64,000 nt of DNA. Source: Shewanella subflava. GTDB taxonomy: Bacteria > Pseudomonadota > Gammaproteobacteria > Enterobacterales > Shewanellaceae. Shown here one piece after another: positions 29,277-38,305 of the stretch. The DNA is taken from assembly GCF_025971955.1 (NCBI RefSeq), contig NZ_JAPDMX010000028.1, forward strand, positions 186,001-250,000, read 5' to 3'. The notes under the pieces are model-generated. The model had not been told where the DNA came from and ran no database searches. It was given only the letters and a program-made list of their open reading frames with translations. The first letter of the stretch is position 1. Every line of letters begins with the position of its first letter. The position numbers were made by a program, and so were the translations under genes.

Positions 29277-29999
29277 ATGATCGGGTCGGCGTTAGATTAT
29301 TTAGCTTTGGTCACTTTTTTGACCAGCTGGCTGGGTTACACCCAGTTTTCAAAGCGCAAAGCTAAGACCACGCAGTGTATTGCCAGAGTGATGCATCAAC
29401 AACGTATTCATTGGATGTCGCAAGTGATTGCCAAAGAGGTGCGAGTGGCTGAGGCCGCATTGTTGGCAAATCTTGAACGAAACATCGCCTTTTTTGCTTC
29501 CACCACATTACTTATTTTAGCGGGTGTGCTGACCTTGTTTTCGCAAGTGGAAAAACTTGAAATGGTTATTGGCTCTATTCCGTTTTCAGTTTCGCCAGAT
29601 CATGCTTTGGTTCAAGTTAAGTTAGCATTACTGGCTTGTATTTTTGTGTTGGCATTTTTCCAGTTTACCTGGTCAATGCGTCAATATGGTTTTGTTAATG
29701 TCATGATAGGTGCTGCGCCACTGGACAAATCTGGAACAGATAAAAATTTGCTGGCTTATGCAAGGCAGATGGCAGTAGTACAGGATCAAGCCGCGCATTC
29801 ATACAATTATGGTTTACGATCATATTACTTTGCTATGGCGGCATTGTGCTGGTTTTTACACCCATCGGCCTTTATTTTTGCCAGTTTATTCGTTGTTTAT
29901 ACTCTTTATCAACGTGAGTTTAATTCTCGGGCTGTGCAGGCAATAACGTTAGCACAAGCACATTTAGAAAAAGATCCTGCTTACAAAGTGAATGAATAA
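29277..29999 (+). CDS. DUF599 family membrane protein
   Basis: This 240-aa integral membrane protein has about four hydrophobic segments. It has the DUF599 pattern: DYLALVTFLTSWLGYTQF at the N-terminus, RNIAFFASTTLLILAGVLTL, and the C-terminal YYFAMAALCWFLHPSAFIFA. The function of the family is unknown. ATAGGAAAT provides a ribosome site. It appears monocistronic, with a 13-bp hairpin 140 nt downstream. Confidence 0.85.
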   Translation: MIGSALDYLALVTFLTSWLGYTQFSKRKAKTTQCIARVMHQQRIHWMSQVIAKEVRVAEAALLANLERNIAFFASTTLLILAGVLTLFSQVEKLEMVIGSIPFSVSPDHALVQVKLALLACIFVLAFFQFTWSMRQYGFVNVMIGAAPLDKSGTDKNLLAYARQMAVVQDQAAHSYNYGLRSYYFAMAALCWFLHPSAFIFASLFVVYTLYQREFNSRAVQAITLAQAHLEKDPAYKVNE

Positions 30000-30138
30000 C
30001 CGATAATTGGCCCTGCTGCTTGATAATAACTGCGACAAACAAGCCTATTATAAAATGTATTTGTAACTGGTTGTTGTACCGTTGCTAACAAGATGGCTTA
30101 TTCAGCACTATTTTTAACTTCAACACCGGTTAAAATAT

Positions 30139-30167
30139 GAAAATTGGCACTGAAAGTGCCAATTTTC
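30139..30167. terminator. Hairpin between the DUF599 gene and the FUSC gene
   Basis: A perfect 13-bp inverted repeat, GAAAATTGGCACT / AGTGCCAATTTTC, with a 3-nt centre lies between convergent genes. It probably acts as a bidirectional terminator, although its T tract is only that of the stem. Confidence 0.65.
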
Positions 30168-30277
30168 AATGCCATACAACTAAATTCGTTATTTTAACTG
30201 ATAACTATTTGAATTTAAGACTAATCGTGGTTCTGCTTTGGTTACTATGTCCCTTAATCTTCCCCCGTCCTTGTGGA

Positions 30278-31663
30278 CTATTTATAAAGTGGTTTAGAAA
30301 GATTTTCGAAGAAAGAGATAATCCCAAAAATTAAAAACAGCATAATTAAAGTGTTTAGCGGTGTTTCAATTGAGTAACTTGGCGTTAAATTTAACGCGCT
30401 CATGGTTAAAATGACCACAAAGTTACCACCTAATAATTTGTAAAGCGCAAGCGCTGGGGTTGAGCATATTCGCCAAATAGCAAAGATATTAATGAAGTAA
30501 AATAAGCATAACTGCCATAGTTCGGTGAAATAAGGCATAAGAAACACATATTCAATCAAAATAATAACACTAGTATTAAACGTCACTGTTGCTGCCGGCT
30601 TTATTAACCCTTTTGGCATCGTCATTATCGACACGGCAAGAATGGATGACAATAATGGGAACATATAGCTGCCCATAATGGGTATGTAAATCCATGCCCC
30701 AAAACAGCATCCAATAATGATGAACGACATCATCGCGTTAATGAGTCTATTTCTGCTTGACTCCATTGGGCTGAGATTTGTTAAATCATGCCAGCTTTTT
30801 GTCAGTGACAATTGGCCCATCGGACGCTCATCGTTTTTCACACCTTCTTGCAGTAGTGCGAGTTTACGTTGTATTTCATCTAAATCATTTGATGTTACTT
30901 TAGTTGTGGTTTCTTGCTTTGGGTCTTGCACCGCAAAGTGGTTGAGCTTTTGTGCTATCTCATAACTTGCAATAGTACAAGACTGCCATTTTTTAAGTTG
31001 ATTACTTAGTCTATAGCTACCACTGAGGGGCAAATCTAATAACATTTCCATTTTTGCTATTTGTTGCTGGGTATGAGCCAGTTTTTCAACTAGTTTTTGA
31101 CCATCTTCAATACTGATAGCGTCATTGAGTTGAATACAATAAGTTTTCAATTCAAGTAACACTTTGTCTAATAGCGTAAAGAAATAGTTTTCAGTGCTAT
31201 TAGGCCATACAAATCGGTATACCAATGAATAAACAACAATGCCTAAAAGGGTTTCTTGTAAGCGCAAAATAATCATTGAAAACGAAGTAAAATCATCAAA
31301 GCTGCCAACAGCGGTGATCATAGTACAGACAATAAATGACATTCTATAGGCATAACCATGCTTTGGATCGAAGGCCATGTAGGTAGCTATAGCGGCTAAT
31401 ATCAAATATATACCAATAAATAGCAGTCGATCTTGGGAGAAAAAAGCAATTAATATAATCGCTATTATGGCTCCCGCTAGTGTTCCCATTAACCGCTCAC
31501 GTGCGACTTTTAGTGACTGGCCATAGGTTTCATTTGATGCCAATACTACAATTGTGACCGCTGCCCAATAAGGTTTTTCCCAGCCAAAATAAAGTGAAAG
31601 GACAATACTGATCACAAAGCTTATAGCAACTTTAAGGGCATCTTTGGTTGTGAATGATAGCAT
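30278..31663 (-). CDS. FUSC-family (AaeB-like) efflux transporter
   Basis: This 461-aa inner-membrane protein has two hydrophobic blocks. The N-terminal block has about six segments, with KPYWAAVTIVVLASNETYGQ and ERLMGTLAGAIIAIILIAFF; the C-terminal block follows a long soluble middle region. This is the fusaric-acid-resistance/aromatic-acid exporter architecture, although shorter than AaeB (about 655 aa). With the adaptor gene 17 nt upstream and the small DUF1656 gene before that, it reconstitutes an aaeXAB-type tripartite exporter. The substrate is not predictable. Confidence 0.85.
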   Translation of the reverse strand: MLSFTTKDALKVAISFVISIVLSLYFGWEKPYWAAVTIVVLASNETYGQSLKVARERLMGTLAGAIIAIILIAFFSQDRLLFIGIYLILAAIATYMAFDPKHGYAYRMSFIVCTMITAVGSFDDFTSFSMIILRLQETLLGIVVYSLVYRFVWPNSTENYFFTLLDKVLLELKTYCIQLNDAISIEDGQKLVEKLAHTQQQIAKMEMLLDLPLSGSYRLSNQLKKWQSCTIASYEIAQKLNHFAVQDPKQETTTKVTSNDLDEIQRKLALLQEGVKNDERPMGQLSLTKSWHDLTNLSPMESSRNRLINAMMSFIIIGCCFGAWIYIPIMGSYMFPLLSSILAVSIMTMPKGLIKPAATVTFNTSVIILIEYVFLMPYFTELWQLCLFYFINIFAIWRICSTPALALYKLLGGNFVVILTMSALNLTPSYSIETPLNTLIMLFLIFGIISFFENLSKPLYK

Positions 31664-31680
31664 CCGATCCGCCTAAATAA

Positions 31681-32547
31681 TTATGGGTTTGATTTGATGA
31701 TTTTCACTGAAGCCGTAATGCCAACTCGCAATTGAATGTCTTCTGGCACATCATTTAATAACAGCTTTACTGGAATACGTTGGGCTAAACGTATCCACTG
31801 AAAGTTAGGGTTTACTGTGGGTAACAGTGTATTGCCAGTGCTGCCATCAGATTTAGAAATACCGTAACCAATGCTGTCTACTTGTGCTTTAATAATTTTG
31901 TCGGTATCCATCATTAAGGTGACTAGTGCTTTGTCGCCACTTTTTACCCCTTTAAGATCAGTTTCTTTAAAAAAGCCTTCAATCCAAAAGCTGTTTTTAT
32001 CGATAAGGGCAATTACCGGTGAATTGGCGACCACTTGTGCGCCTTCACGTAGATTTAAATTGGTAACAAAACCACCTGTTGGTGCATACACTTTGGTAAA
32101 ATTGAGGTTTAGTTGCGCTTCTTCTACTAAGGCATTTACTGCCGCTAAGTTAGCTTTGGCGGTTTGCACTGCATTTTCAAAGTTGTTCAAATCTAATACA
32201 GAAACCGTACCTTGTTTACGTTTTTCAAGCGCGGTAGCGCGGTTGTTTTCGTTGATGGCTTTGTCTAATACCGCCTTGGCTTGCAGTTGTTTCGCTAACG
32301 CATTATTGAGTGAAACTTGATAAAGGCTTGGATCAATTTCAAATAATAAATCGCCTTTATTTACCTGGCTATTATCGTTAATTCCAATTTTGACAACGGG
32401 ACCTGTAACTCGTGGAGTAATTTGAATAATGTGTGCGCGGACTTGGCCGTCGCGGGTCCATGGATTTTCATTATAATGTTTGTATTGAGTGTATATACCG
32501 GCAATTGCAGCAATGGCGACTATAGTAGTGATGAAATATCGAAACAT
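31681..32547 (-). CDS. HlyD/AaeA-type membrane-fusion (efflux adaptor) protein
   Basis: This 288-aa protein has one N-terminal membrane anchor (FITTIVAIAAIAGIYTQYK, about 5-23). It has the biotinyl-lipoyl-like halves ENPWTRDGQVRAHIIQITPR and KVYAPTGGFVTNLNLREGAQV around an alpha-helical hairpin (about 75-140), then a beta-barrel with GFFKETDLKGVKSGDKALV. The motif NPWTRDG is typical of EmrA/AaeA-like adaptors. It links the inner-membrane FUSC protein to an outer-membrane channel that is not encoded here. AAGGTC precedes the start. Confidence 0.9.
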   Translation of the reverse strand: MFRYFITTIVAIAAIAGIYTQYKHYNENPWTRDGQVRAHIIQITPRVTGPVVKIGINDNSQVNKGDLLFEIDPSLYQVSLNNALAKQLQAKAVLDKAINENNRATALEKRKQGTVSVLDLNNFENAVQTAKANLAAVNALVEEAQLNLNFTKVYAPTGGFVTNLNLREGAQVVANSPVIALIDKNSFWIEGFFKETDLKGVKSGDKALVTLMMDTDKIIKAQVDSIGYGISKSDGSTGNTLLPTVNPNFQWIRLAQRIPVKLLLNDVPEDIQLRVGITASVKIIKSNP

Positions 32548-32608
32548 GTCAGTATGACCTTAAAATTGAGTGTGTTAACAAGATATTTTGGCGAGTTGTA
32601 CAATGTAC

Positions 32609-32812
32609 TTAGGTAATTGCCATCATTTGACTTAATGCTATGGTAAATATAGCCACTAAACTCAATTCAAATATGGCAGGCAATGCTATCCATTTATACC
32701 AACCTAGTTTGGTTGATATTTTGGTAAAAATGATCATTAAAATATAGGCAATAGGGATGAGAGCGAGCAGTGGTGGCCCGTATATTTCTCCGAATGCGAT
32801 TTCGTGAGGCAT
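32609..32812 (-). CDS. Small DUF1656/AaeX-like membrane protein
   Basis: This 67-aa protein has two hydrophobic helices, PPLLALIPIAYILMIIFT and IFELSLVAIFTIALSQM, with the intervening LGWYKWIALPAIFE. This is the DUF1656 layout, in which a small two-helix protein precedes an AaeA-like adaptor and a FUSC transporter. The role of AaeX is unknown. It starts the three-gene efflux operon, 61 nt upstream of the adaptor. Confidence 0.82.
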   Translation of the reverse strand: MPHEIAFGEIYGPPLLALIPIAYILMIIFTKISTKLGWYKWIALPAIFELSLVAIFTIALSQMMAIT

Positions 32813-33051
32813 AGTCTTACCATTTTTATGTTGATGATATTAATTAAAATGCCAAGAGTATTTCTAAGCATTGATGTACAAAGTGAATATCAATTGTTTG
32901 ATAGCACAATCATAAGCCTAATCTGTTGTTATTGTTTATCGCATATGATGTATCAAACCCTACAAATTAAGTGTTTAATTACATTCTAGTTCAGCATCTA
33001 TAAACCTGACCTCTAAACTTCTGAAAATGGAGTTTAAATTAAGGGGTAGGG
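32813..33051. other. Intergenic region upstream of the efflux operon
   Basis: This is AT-rich DNA with no supported gene. It should contain the promoter of the DUF1656-HlyD-FUSC operon. No regulator of the efflux genes (for example a LysR gene) is encoded next to it. A transposase remnant begins just beyond. Confidence 0.4.
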
Positions 33052-33397
33052 CGTCCTAATAATCTGATGTATCACAGCAACCAAGGTTCGCACTAGACAA
33101 GCTTGAAATTCAGCCAGTTATTATGACGCTTTTAGATTGAGTAAAGCATGAGTCGCAAAGGAAATTGTTGGCAGTTTGCCCTAATGGAGCGTTGCTGTAG
33201 AAGTTTGAAATCTGCATGGGAGCCAGCAAATGGTGATGGTAATTTTACCGAAGCAGTCAAATCTAACACAAATTACACCACAGGATATGACAGTGAAACT
33301 AGATCCATCAATATAACGGTGGATTAACGCCAAATAGGTCAGAACGTTAATATTGGAAAGACTCTAAAACCGTGGCCAATTTTACTTGAACACTACA
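33052..33397 (+). pseudogene. IS3-family transposase (orfB) 3' remnant with right end
   Basis: Translated from 33052, the DNA gives the C-terminal catalytic part of an IS3-type OrfB: LMYHSNQGSH, then SMSRKGNCW, ALMERCCRSLKSAWEPANG, GNFTEAVKS. After a one-base deletion near 33304 it continues HQYNGGLTPNRSER and SKTVANFT. Four in-frame stops fall between the HSNQGS and SMSRKG blocks, and another follows NRSER. The second catalytic Asp is now Asn (HSN for HSD), yet 35 residues still separate it from the catalytic Glu in MER. The 5' part and left end are missing. The right end probably lies at the CA at 33396-33397. Confidence 0.85.
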
Positions 33398-33495
33398 AGT
33401 TTATTCGTTAACTAGAGCAATAATTCATTAAATTGTGAAGCTTACCTAAATCATTACTACAGGCACAACTACGCCCAAAACAACCAGAAATGAAA

Positions 33496-33527
33496 AAGGC
33501 GTAGCAAGTACTAACTTGCTACGCCTT
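33496..33527 (-). terminator. Terminator of the tRNA-Ile2 gene
   Basis: A 14-bp perfect stem, AAGGCGTAGCAAGT / ACTTGCTACGCCTT, with a 4-nt loop is followed by TTT on the minus strand. It lies 8 nt past the encoded CCA end. Confidence 0.93.
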
Positions 33528-33535
33528 ATCAGAAT

Positions 33536-33612
33536 TGGTGGCCCCTCCCAGACTTGAACTGGGGACCTGACGATTATGAGTCGTATGCTCTAACCAACTG
33601 AGCTAAGGGGCC
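33536..33612 (-). tRNA. tRNA with CAU anticodon, probably tRNA-Ile2 (reads AUA after lysidine modification)
   Basis: The 77-nt cloverleaf with encoded CCA pairs acceptor GGCCCCT with AGGGGCC. It has D arm GCTC...GAGC, anticodon loop CTCATAA (anticodon CAT at 33576-33578) and T arm CCCAG-TTCAAGT-CTGGG. The GGCCCCT acceptor with discriminator A matches E. coli ileX/ileY tRNA-Ile2, not elongator tRNA-Met (GGCTACG), so TilS modification of C34 is expected. The first anticodon-stem pair (27-43) is a U-C mismatch. Isoleucine identity is inference from these elements. Confidence 0.9.
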
Positions 33613-33648
33613 GACTTAAGATAGTCGTCACTATCGAAAGCGGGAGGA

Positions 33649-33677
33649 ATTATACGAAGTTTATCCTCGCTTGTCAC
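33649..33677 (-). promoter_or_regulatory. Sigma-70 promoter of the tRNA gene
   Basis: On the minus strand the -35 GTGACA (33672-33677), a 17-nt spacer and a perfect TATAAT (33649-33654) are followed by a C/G-rich discriminator (TCCTCCCGC). That is the usual form of a growth-rate-controlled stable-RNA promoter. Confidence 0.85.
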
Positions 33678-33765
33678 CCGTGATTTTCACTCAATTTTAG
33701 TATCTTGATTCAATTGGTTATGTGTTAATCAAAAAGTATGCCGCGGCGCGTGAAATAGGCATAAA

Positions 33766-33787
33766 AAAACCTGCCGAAGCAGGTTTT
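33766..33787 (-). terminator. Terminator of the rpsU-yqeY-dnaG-rpoD operon
   Basis: A 9-bp stem, AAAACCTGC / GCAGGTTTT, with loop CGAA is followed by further T on the minus strand. It lies 48 nt after the rpoD stop. Confidence 0.92.
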
Positions 33788-33834
33788 AGCACAATCAATT
33801 TAAAAATCGATTGATTCTATATCATTACTAGTGA

Positions 33835-35673
33835 TTACTCATCTAAGAATGATTTTAAGATTTCAGAGCGTGAAGGGTGGCGCAACTTACGTAACGCTTT
33901 CGCTTCGATTTGACGAATACGTTCACGTGTTACGTCAAACTGCTTACCAACCTCTTCTAGCGTGTGATCTGTATTCATGTCGATACCAAAACGCATACGC
34001 AATACTTTGGCTTCACGGGCGGTTAAGCCTGCTAGCACTTCATGGGTTGCATTTTTTAGACTTTCGCTAGTGGCTGAGTCTAAAGGTAGCTCGAGGGTGG
34101 TATCCTCGATAAAATCACCTAAATGCGAATCTTCATCGTCACCAATTGGTGTTTCCATGGAGATGGGTTCTTTAGCGATTTTCAGTACCTTACGGATCTT
34201 ATCTTCAGGCATCATCATACGCTCTGCCAATTCTTCAGGAGACGGCTCGCGGCCCATTTCTTGAAGCATTTGTCGAGAAATACGGTTTAGCTTGTTGATT
34301 GTTTCGATCATGTGTACCGGAATACGGATCGTGCGTGCTTGGTCAGCAATCGAGCGGGTAATCGCCTGACGGATCCACCAAGTTGCATAAGTTGAGAACT
34401 TATAACCACGACGGTATTCAAACTTATCAACGGCTTTCATCAAACCGATGTTACCTTCCTGAATTAAGTCTAGGAATTGTAAACCACGGTTGGTGTACTT
34501 TTTAGCAATCGAGATAACCAGACGTAAGTTAGCTTCAACCATTTCTTTCTTGGCACGACGGGCTTTCGCTTCACCGATTGACATACGACGGTTAATGTCT
34601 TTAATGCCTGCGATGGTTAAATCGGTTTCTTTTTCAACAGCATCAAGTTTGTTCACACAACGAATAACATCTTCTTCAACCATACGTAAGCCTTCAGCGT
34701 ATGGTTTAGTGCTGTTCATTTCGGTGGTAAACCATTCAAGACTGGTTTCTTTACCTGTAAATGCTTTCACGAAGTTTTTCTTCGGCATTTTTGCTTGCTC
34801 AACAACAAGCTTGAGGATCAGACGTTCTTGAACGCGAACACGGTCCATCATGGTGCGCATGCTTTTGACTAAACGATCGAATTGCTTAGGCACTAAGCGG
34901 AATTCTTTGAATAGTTCGCCGATAACAAACAATGAGCCGATAGCTTCAGGATGGTCGCGACCTTTCTCTGCAATAATCGCTAAGCTTTTTTCATAAGCTT
35001 CACGTAATTGAGTGAATTTTTCTTTCGCTTCTTCAGGATCAGGACCTTTTGGACCTTCTTCCTCTTCTTGGTCGTCATCATCATCGTCATCGTCGTCTTC
35101 ATCATCTAAATCATCATCAGATAGTTCAGAGCCGATATGGGTTGCGGTTGGGGCAACGTCTTCTTCGTCAGGGTTTACAAATCCAGAGATAATATCAGAC
35201 AAGCGTAATTCGTCAGCTTCATACTGATCAAATTGCTCTAAAATCATTGCAATGGCTTGTGGGTATTCACTCACTGAGCATTGAACGGTATTGATACCTT
35301 CTTCAATGCGCTTTGCAATTACAATTTCGCCTTCGCGTGTTAAAAGCTCGACCGTACCCATTTCACGCATGTACATGCGTACAGGATCAGTTGTACGACC
35401 TAATTCACTTTCAACTGTCGCAAGTGCGGCAGCAGCTTCTTCTGCTGCATCTTCGTCTGTGTTGTCTTCCGACATCATCATGTCATCGGCATCCGGTGCT
35501 TCTTCAAACACACGAATACCCATGTCATTTATCATCTGGATAATATCTTCAATCTGATCTGAATCGACCATGTCTGCAGGTAAGTGGTCGTTCACTTCTG
35601 CATAGGTTAAATAACCTTGCTCTTTACCTTTAGCGAGCAACAGTTTAAGTTGCGACTGCGGAGTGTGATCCAT
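33835..35673 (-). CDS. rpoD: RNA polymerase primary sigma factor (sigma-70)
   Basis: This is the housekeeping sigma factor, about 612 aa, nearly the E. coli length. Visible are region 1.1 ([20 protein letters not shown]), region 1.2 ([11 protein letters not shown]), and the large non-conserved region, whose acidic tract around residues 188-209 is almost all Asp/Glu. Region 2 has [17 protein letters not shown], and region 4 ends [20 protein letters not shown]. The start at 35673 (MDHTPQSQ) matches the family and has GGAT upstream; an ATG three codons earlier is in frame. It is last in the operon, 138 nt after dnaG, which allows an extra promoter. Confidence 0.97.
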   Translation of the reverse strand: MDHTPQSQLKLLLAKGKEQGYLTYAEVNDHLPADMVDSDQIEDIIQMINDMGIRVFEEAPDADDMMMSEDNTDEDAAEEAAAALATVESELGRTTDPVRMYMREMGTVELLTREGEIVIAKRIEEGINTVQCSVSEYPQAIAMILEQFDQYEADELRLSDIISGFVNPDEEDVAPTATHIGSELSDDDLDDEDDDDDDDDDQEEEEGPKGPDPEEAKEKFTQLREAYEKSLAIIAEKGRDHPEAIGSLFVIGELFKEFRLVPKQFDRLVKSMRTMMDRVRVQERLILKLVVEQAKMPKKNFVKAFTGKETSLEWFTTEMNSTKPYAEGLRMVEEDVIRCVNKLDAVEKETDLTIAGIKDINRRMSIGEAKARRAKKEMVEANLRLVISIAKKYTNRGLQFLDLIQEGNIGLMKAVDKFEYRRGYKFSTYATWWIRQAITRSIADQARTIRIPVHMIETINKLNRISRQMLQEMGREPSPEELAERMMMPEDKIRKVLKIAKEPISMETPIGDDEDSHLGDFIEDTTLELPLDSATSESLKNATHEVLAGLTAREAKVLRMRFGIDMNTDHTLEEVGKQFDVTRERIRQIEAKALRKLRHPSRSEILKSFLDE

Positions 35674-35820
35674 AGATATCATCCAAGTTTGGGGAACTGA
35701 AATAACGATAGGACACTGAGACTAGCTTAGTGTCGCGCAAATCGTCAATTATAGCTGTGTGGACTCATCTTAGCTAGTCCATGGCGTTGTTTTAACCGCG
35801 AAAATTTTGTCTTTTTCGGG

Positions 35821-37548
35821 TTACTTCGCAACACCTTTCATTACTGAAATCAGCTTAGTAAGCTGCATTTTCTCAGCTTTTGTTAAAGTCTGTTTGAGAC
35901 TAAGTTCCTGATAGCGTTGTTCTATATATTGGTTAGTCAACCATATCAGGGTTTGTTTAAACTCGGTCAACACATTTTCATCCGCCACTTGATGGTCCCA
36001 TTGGGCTAACTTTATTAGAGTGCTCTTCTGTTCGTGCTCTCTATGTATTTCAAGTAGTTGTGCGCTATTAAATTGTTGAGTTCGAGTTATTTCAAGCAAA
36101 TGAATCAGCAAGTCAATGCCAGCCATTTGAATTTTGTTTAATGCCGGTTGCGGGGCAAGTCCGAAGCCTAAGCTTGGTTTTTGTACTAACAATGCAATAG
36201 CTAACCTTAATGGTGTGCCTCGCCCTTGTAAGCCTTTGGCATTAAGTGGTTGCGGTTTCTTGACCGCAAAACCTAATTTTTTCTTTAAATCATCACTGCT
36301 GTTCATGCCTAATTTGTGCGACAAATTTTCTAACAACAGGTTTTGTAATACACTGTCTTGTACTTTTTCGATTAAGGTTATTGCCTGTTTGGCAAGGGCA
36401 CCTTTATCTGTTCCATGGATACTACTTAAAGTATCAAACAAAAACTCGGGTAACTGCATGGCCTGTTGAATGAGCTCTTCAAAAGCCGATTTGCCAATTT
36501 TTCTGACCATGGTGTCAGGATCTTCACCCTGAGGTAAAAACATAAATCTTACCGTATCACCGGGTTTTAAAAGCGGTAAAGCGGTTTCAAGTGCGCGACA
36601 TGCGGCTTCACGTCCTGCTCTATCACCGTCATAACAACAGATGACTTCTTTGGCACTACGAACTAACAGTTGAAATTGTTCAGCCGTTGTCGATGTACCA
36701 AGCGATGCAACAGCATAGTCAACGCCAAATTGCGCTAACGCCACAACATCCATATAGCCTTCAACAATTAAAACATGTTGAGGATCGCGATGACGCTGTT
36801 TTAATTCGTATAAGCCGTAAAGTTCATTACCCTTATGAAATATGGGCGTTTCTGGAGAATTCAAGTATTTAGGTGTACCTTCACCTAAAACTCTGCCACC
36901 AAAGCCGATCACTCTGCCGCGTCTATCGCGGATTGGAAACATTAAGCGATCACGAAAACGGTCGTAACGCTTACCACTGTCGTTTTCTATCAACATGCCA
37001 GCGGTCAGTAATTTATCTTGTGCTGATTGGTTTTGACGGTAGCGGCCTAATAATCCGTCCCAGCCGTCAGGCGCAAAACCTATGCCGAAATGCTTAATAA
37101 CTTCATCTGATAACCCTCTGAAGTCAAGGTAATCAAGCACTTTTTGCTTATCTTGATGCTGTCTTAATTGGCTTTGATAGAAAAGGTTCGCTTCTTCCAT
37201 TAATTGATATAAATCGCGGCTTAATCCGTGATCCTGGCGTTTTGTGTTGCCATTTTCTTGTGGTACATCTAAACCCAGTTGACTGGCGAGCTCTTCGATC
37301 GCATCGACAAATTCTAATCGATCGTATTCCATGACAAAATCAATAGCATTGCCATGTGCACCACAGCCGAAGCAATGGTAAAACTGTTTATCTCTGCTGA
37401 CGGTAAAAGAGGGCGATTTTTCGCTATGAAAAGGACAGCATGCAGAATGATTTTTGCCCGCTTTTTTCAGTGGCACTTTTCGATCAATAAGATCGACAAT
37501 GTCAGTTCGAGCTATTAGCTCATTGATAAAATCACGAGGGATCGCCAT
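35821..37548 (-). CDS. dnaG: DNA primase
   Basis: DnaG makes RNA primers at the replication fork with DnaB helicase. The 575-aa protein has the CHC2 zinc ribbon (Cys38, His41, Cys59, Cys62), the RNA-polymerase core FGGRVLGEGTPKYLNSPETP, and TOPRIM motifs VEGYMDVVAL and CYDGDRAGREAA. A C-terminal helicase-interaction domain follows. It sits between yqeY and rpoD. A hairpin lies upstream that probably attenuates transcription into it, in keeping with the low level of primase needed. Confidence 0.97.
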   Translation of the reverse strand: MAIPRDFINELIARTDIVDLIDRKVPLKKAGKNHSACCPFHSEKSPSFTVSRDKQFYHCFGCGAHGNAIDFVMEYDRLEFVDAIEELASQLGLDVPQENGNTKRQDHGLSRDLYQLMEEANLFYQSQLRQHQDKQKVLDYLDFRGLSDEVIKHFGIGFAPDGWDGLLGRYRQNQSAQDKLLTAGMLIENDSGKRYDRFRDRLMFPIRDRRGRVIGFGGRVLGEGTPKYLNSPETPIFHKGNELYGLYELKQRHRDPQHVLIVEGYMDVVALAQFGVDYAVASLGTSTTAEQFQLLVRSAKEVICCYDGDRAGREAACRALETALPLLKPGDTVRFMFLPQGEDPDTMVRKIGKSAFEELIQQAMQLPEFLFDTLSSIHGTDKGALAKQAITLIEKVQDSVLQNLLLENLSHKLGMNSSDDLKKKLGFAVKKPQPLNAKGLQGRGTPLRLAIALLVQKPSLGFGLAPQPALNKIQMAGIDLLIHLLEITRTQQFNSAQLLEIHREHEQKSTLIKLAQWDHQVADENVLTEFKQTLIWLTNQYIEQRYQELSLKQTLTKAEKMQLTKLISVMKGVAK

Positions 37549-37598
37549 TGATTGCTATAAATTCTCGAAGTCACTTTATCAACTAATTAAAACAAACA

Positions 37599-37618
37599 AG
37601 CCGTGCAGGTGCACGGCT
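37599..37618 (-). terminator. Attenuator-like hairpin between yqeY and dnaG
   Basis: AGCCGTGCA and TGCACGGCT form a GC-rich hairpin (the real loop is probably 6 nt). It is followed on the minus strand by TTGTTTGTTTT, an imperfect U tract. The position equals that of the partial terminator before dnaG in E. coli. Expected effect: high S21 and low primase. Confidence 0.7.
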
Positions 37619-37638
37619 CATTCAACATTAACGCCTGA

Positions 37639-38082
37639 TTATTTCAATTTTGCGCGGATTAAAGCACCAATGGCACTCATGTCTGCACGGCCTTGAACTT
37701 CAGATTTTAATGCTCCCATTACTTTGCCCATATCCGCCATGGATGCAGCACCGACTTTAACAATAGTTGCATCGATAATCGCTGCCACTTCTGCTTCTGT
37801 TAAGGGTGTTGGCAAGAAGGTTTCAATGACTTGAATCTCTTCTGCTTCAGCTGCTGCAAGCTCTGGGCGATTCGCTGCTTCATATTGAGCAATTGAATCA
37901 CGACGTTGCTTGACCATCTTGGTTAAGATAGCTATTACCTGTTCATCATTTAAGGTTTCGCGGGTATCCACTTCAACTTGTTTGACGGCGGCAAGTGCCA
38001 TACGAATAGTGCCTAGGCGTACCTTTTCTTTGGTACGCATAGCGTCTTTCATTTGGTCTTTTAGCTTATCGACTAGGCTCAT
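37639..38082 (-). CDS. yqeY: GatB/YqeY domain protein
   Basis: This 147-aa protein matches the YqeY family: MSLVDKLKDQMKDAMRTKEK at the start, LGTIRMALAAVKQVEVDTRE, and the C-terminal VMGALKSEVQGRADMSAIG. The fold resembles the tail of the GatB amidotransferase subunit that contacts tRNA, but the function is unknown. It lies 7 nt after rpsU, inside the macromolecular-synthesis operon, an arrangement seen in Shewanella and Vibrio but not E. coli. Confidence 0.92.
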   Translation of the reverse strand: MSLVDKLKDQMKDAMRTKEKVRLGTIRMALAAVKQVEVDTRETLNDEQVIAILTKMVKQRRDSIAQYEAANRPELAAAEAEEIQVIETFLPTPLTEAEVAAIIDATIVKVGAASMADMGKVMGALKSEVQGRADMSAIGALIRAKLK

Positions 38083-38089
38083 AATGAGA

Positions 38090-38305
38090 TTAGTATAAAC
38101 GTACGCGACGTGCGTTTTCGCGAGAAAGCTTCTTAGCTAGACGTTTAACTGCAGCAGCTTTTGCGCGCTTACGTGCAGTAGTTGGCTTCTCGTAGAATTC
38201 ACGAGCACGTACATCAGCTAAAATACCAGCTTTTTCACAAGAGCGCTTGAAACGACGAAGAGCTACGTCGAATGGTTCGTTTTCACGTACTTTAATAATT
38301 GGCAT
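38090..38305 (-). CDS. rpsU: 30S ribosomal protein S21
   Basis: S21 is a small basic subunit protein needed for natural mRNA initiation. The 71-aa sequence [19 protein letters not shown] through the Arg/Lys-rich C-terminus is nearly identical to the enterobacterial protein as I recall it. AAGGGG lies 9 nt before the ATG. It is the first gene of rpsU-yqeY-dnaG-rpoD and is divergent from tsaD. Confidence 0.98.
   Translation of the reverse strand: MPIIKVRENEPFDVALRRFKRSCEKAGILADVRAREFYEKPTTARKRAKAAAVKRLAKKLSRENARRVRLY

Noticed and set aside
30137..30334. 65-aa plus-strand ORF starting at the hairpin after the DUF599 gene
   Set aside because: Its first codons are the terminator stem and it runs into the 3' end of the FUSC gene; it has no ribosome site and no family-like sequence.
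32804..32989. 61-aa plus-strand ORF upstream of the efflux operon
   Set aside because: It overlaps the DUF1656 gene start on the opposite strand, has no ribosome site and no recognisable pattern.
33536..33612. Elongator tRNA-Met call for the CAU tRNA
   Set aside because: The acceptor stem and discriminator match tRNA-Ile2 better; kept as Ile2 with stated uncertainty.
35012..35227. Plus-strand ORF encoding a poly-serine protein
   Set aside because: It is the antisense of the Asp/Glu codon run in rpoD; composition is explained entirely by the real gene.
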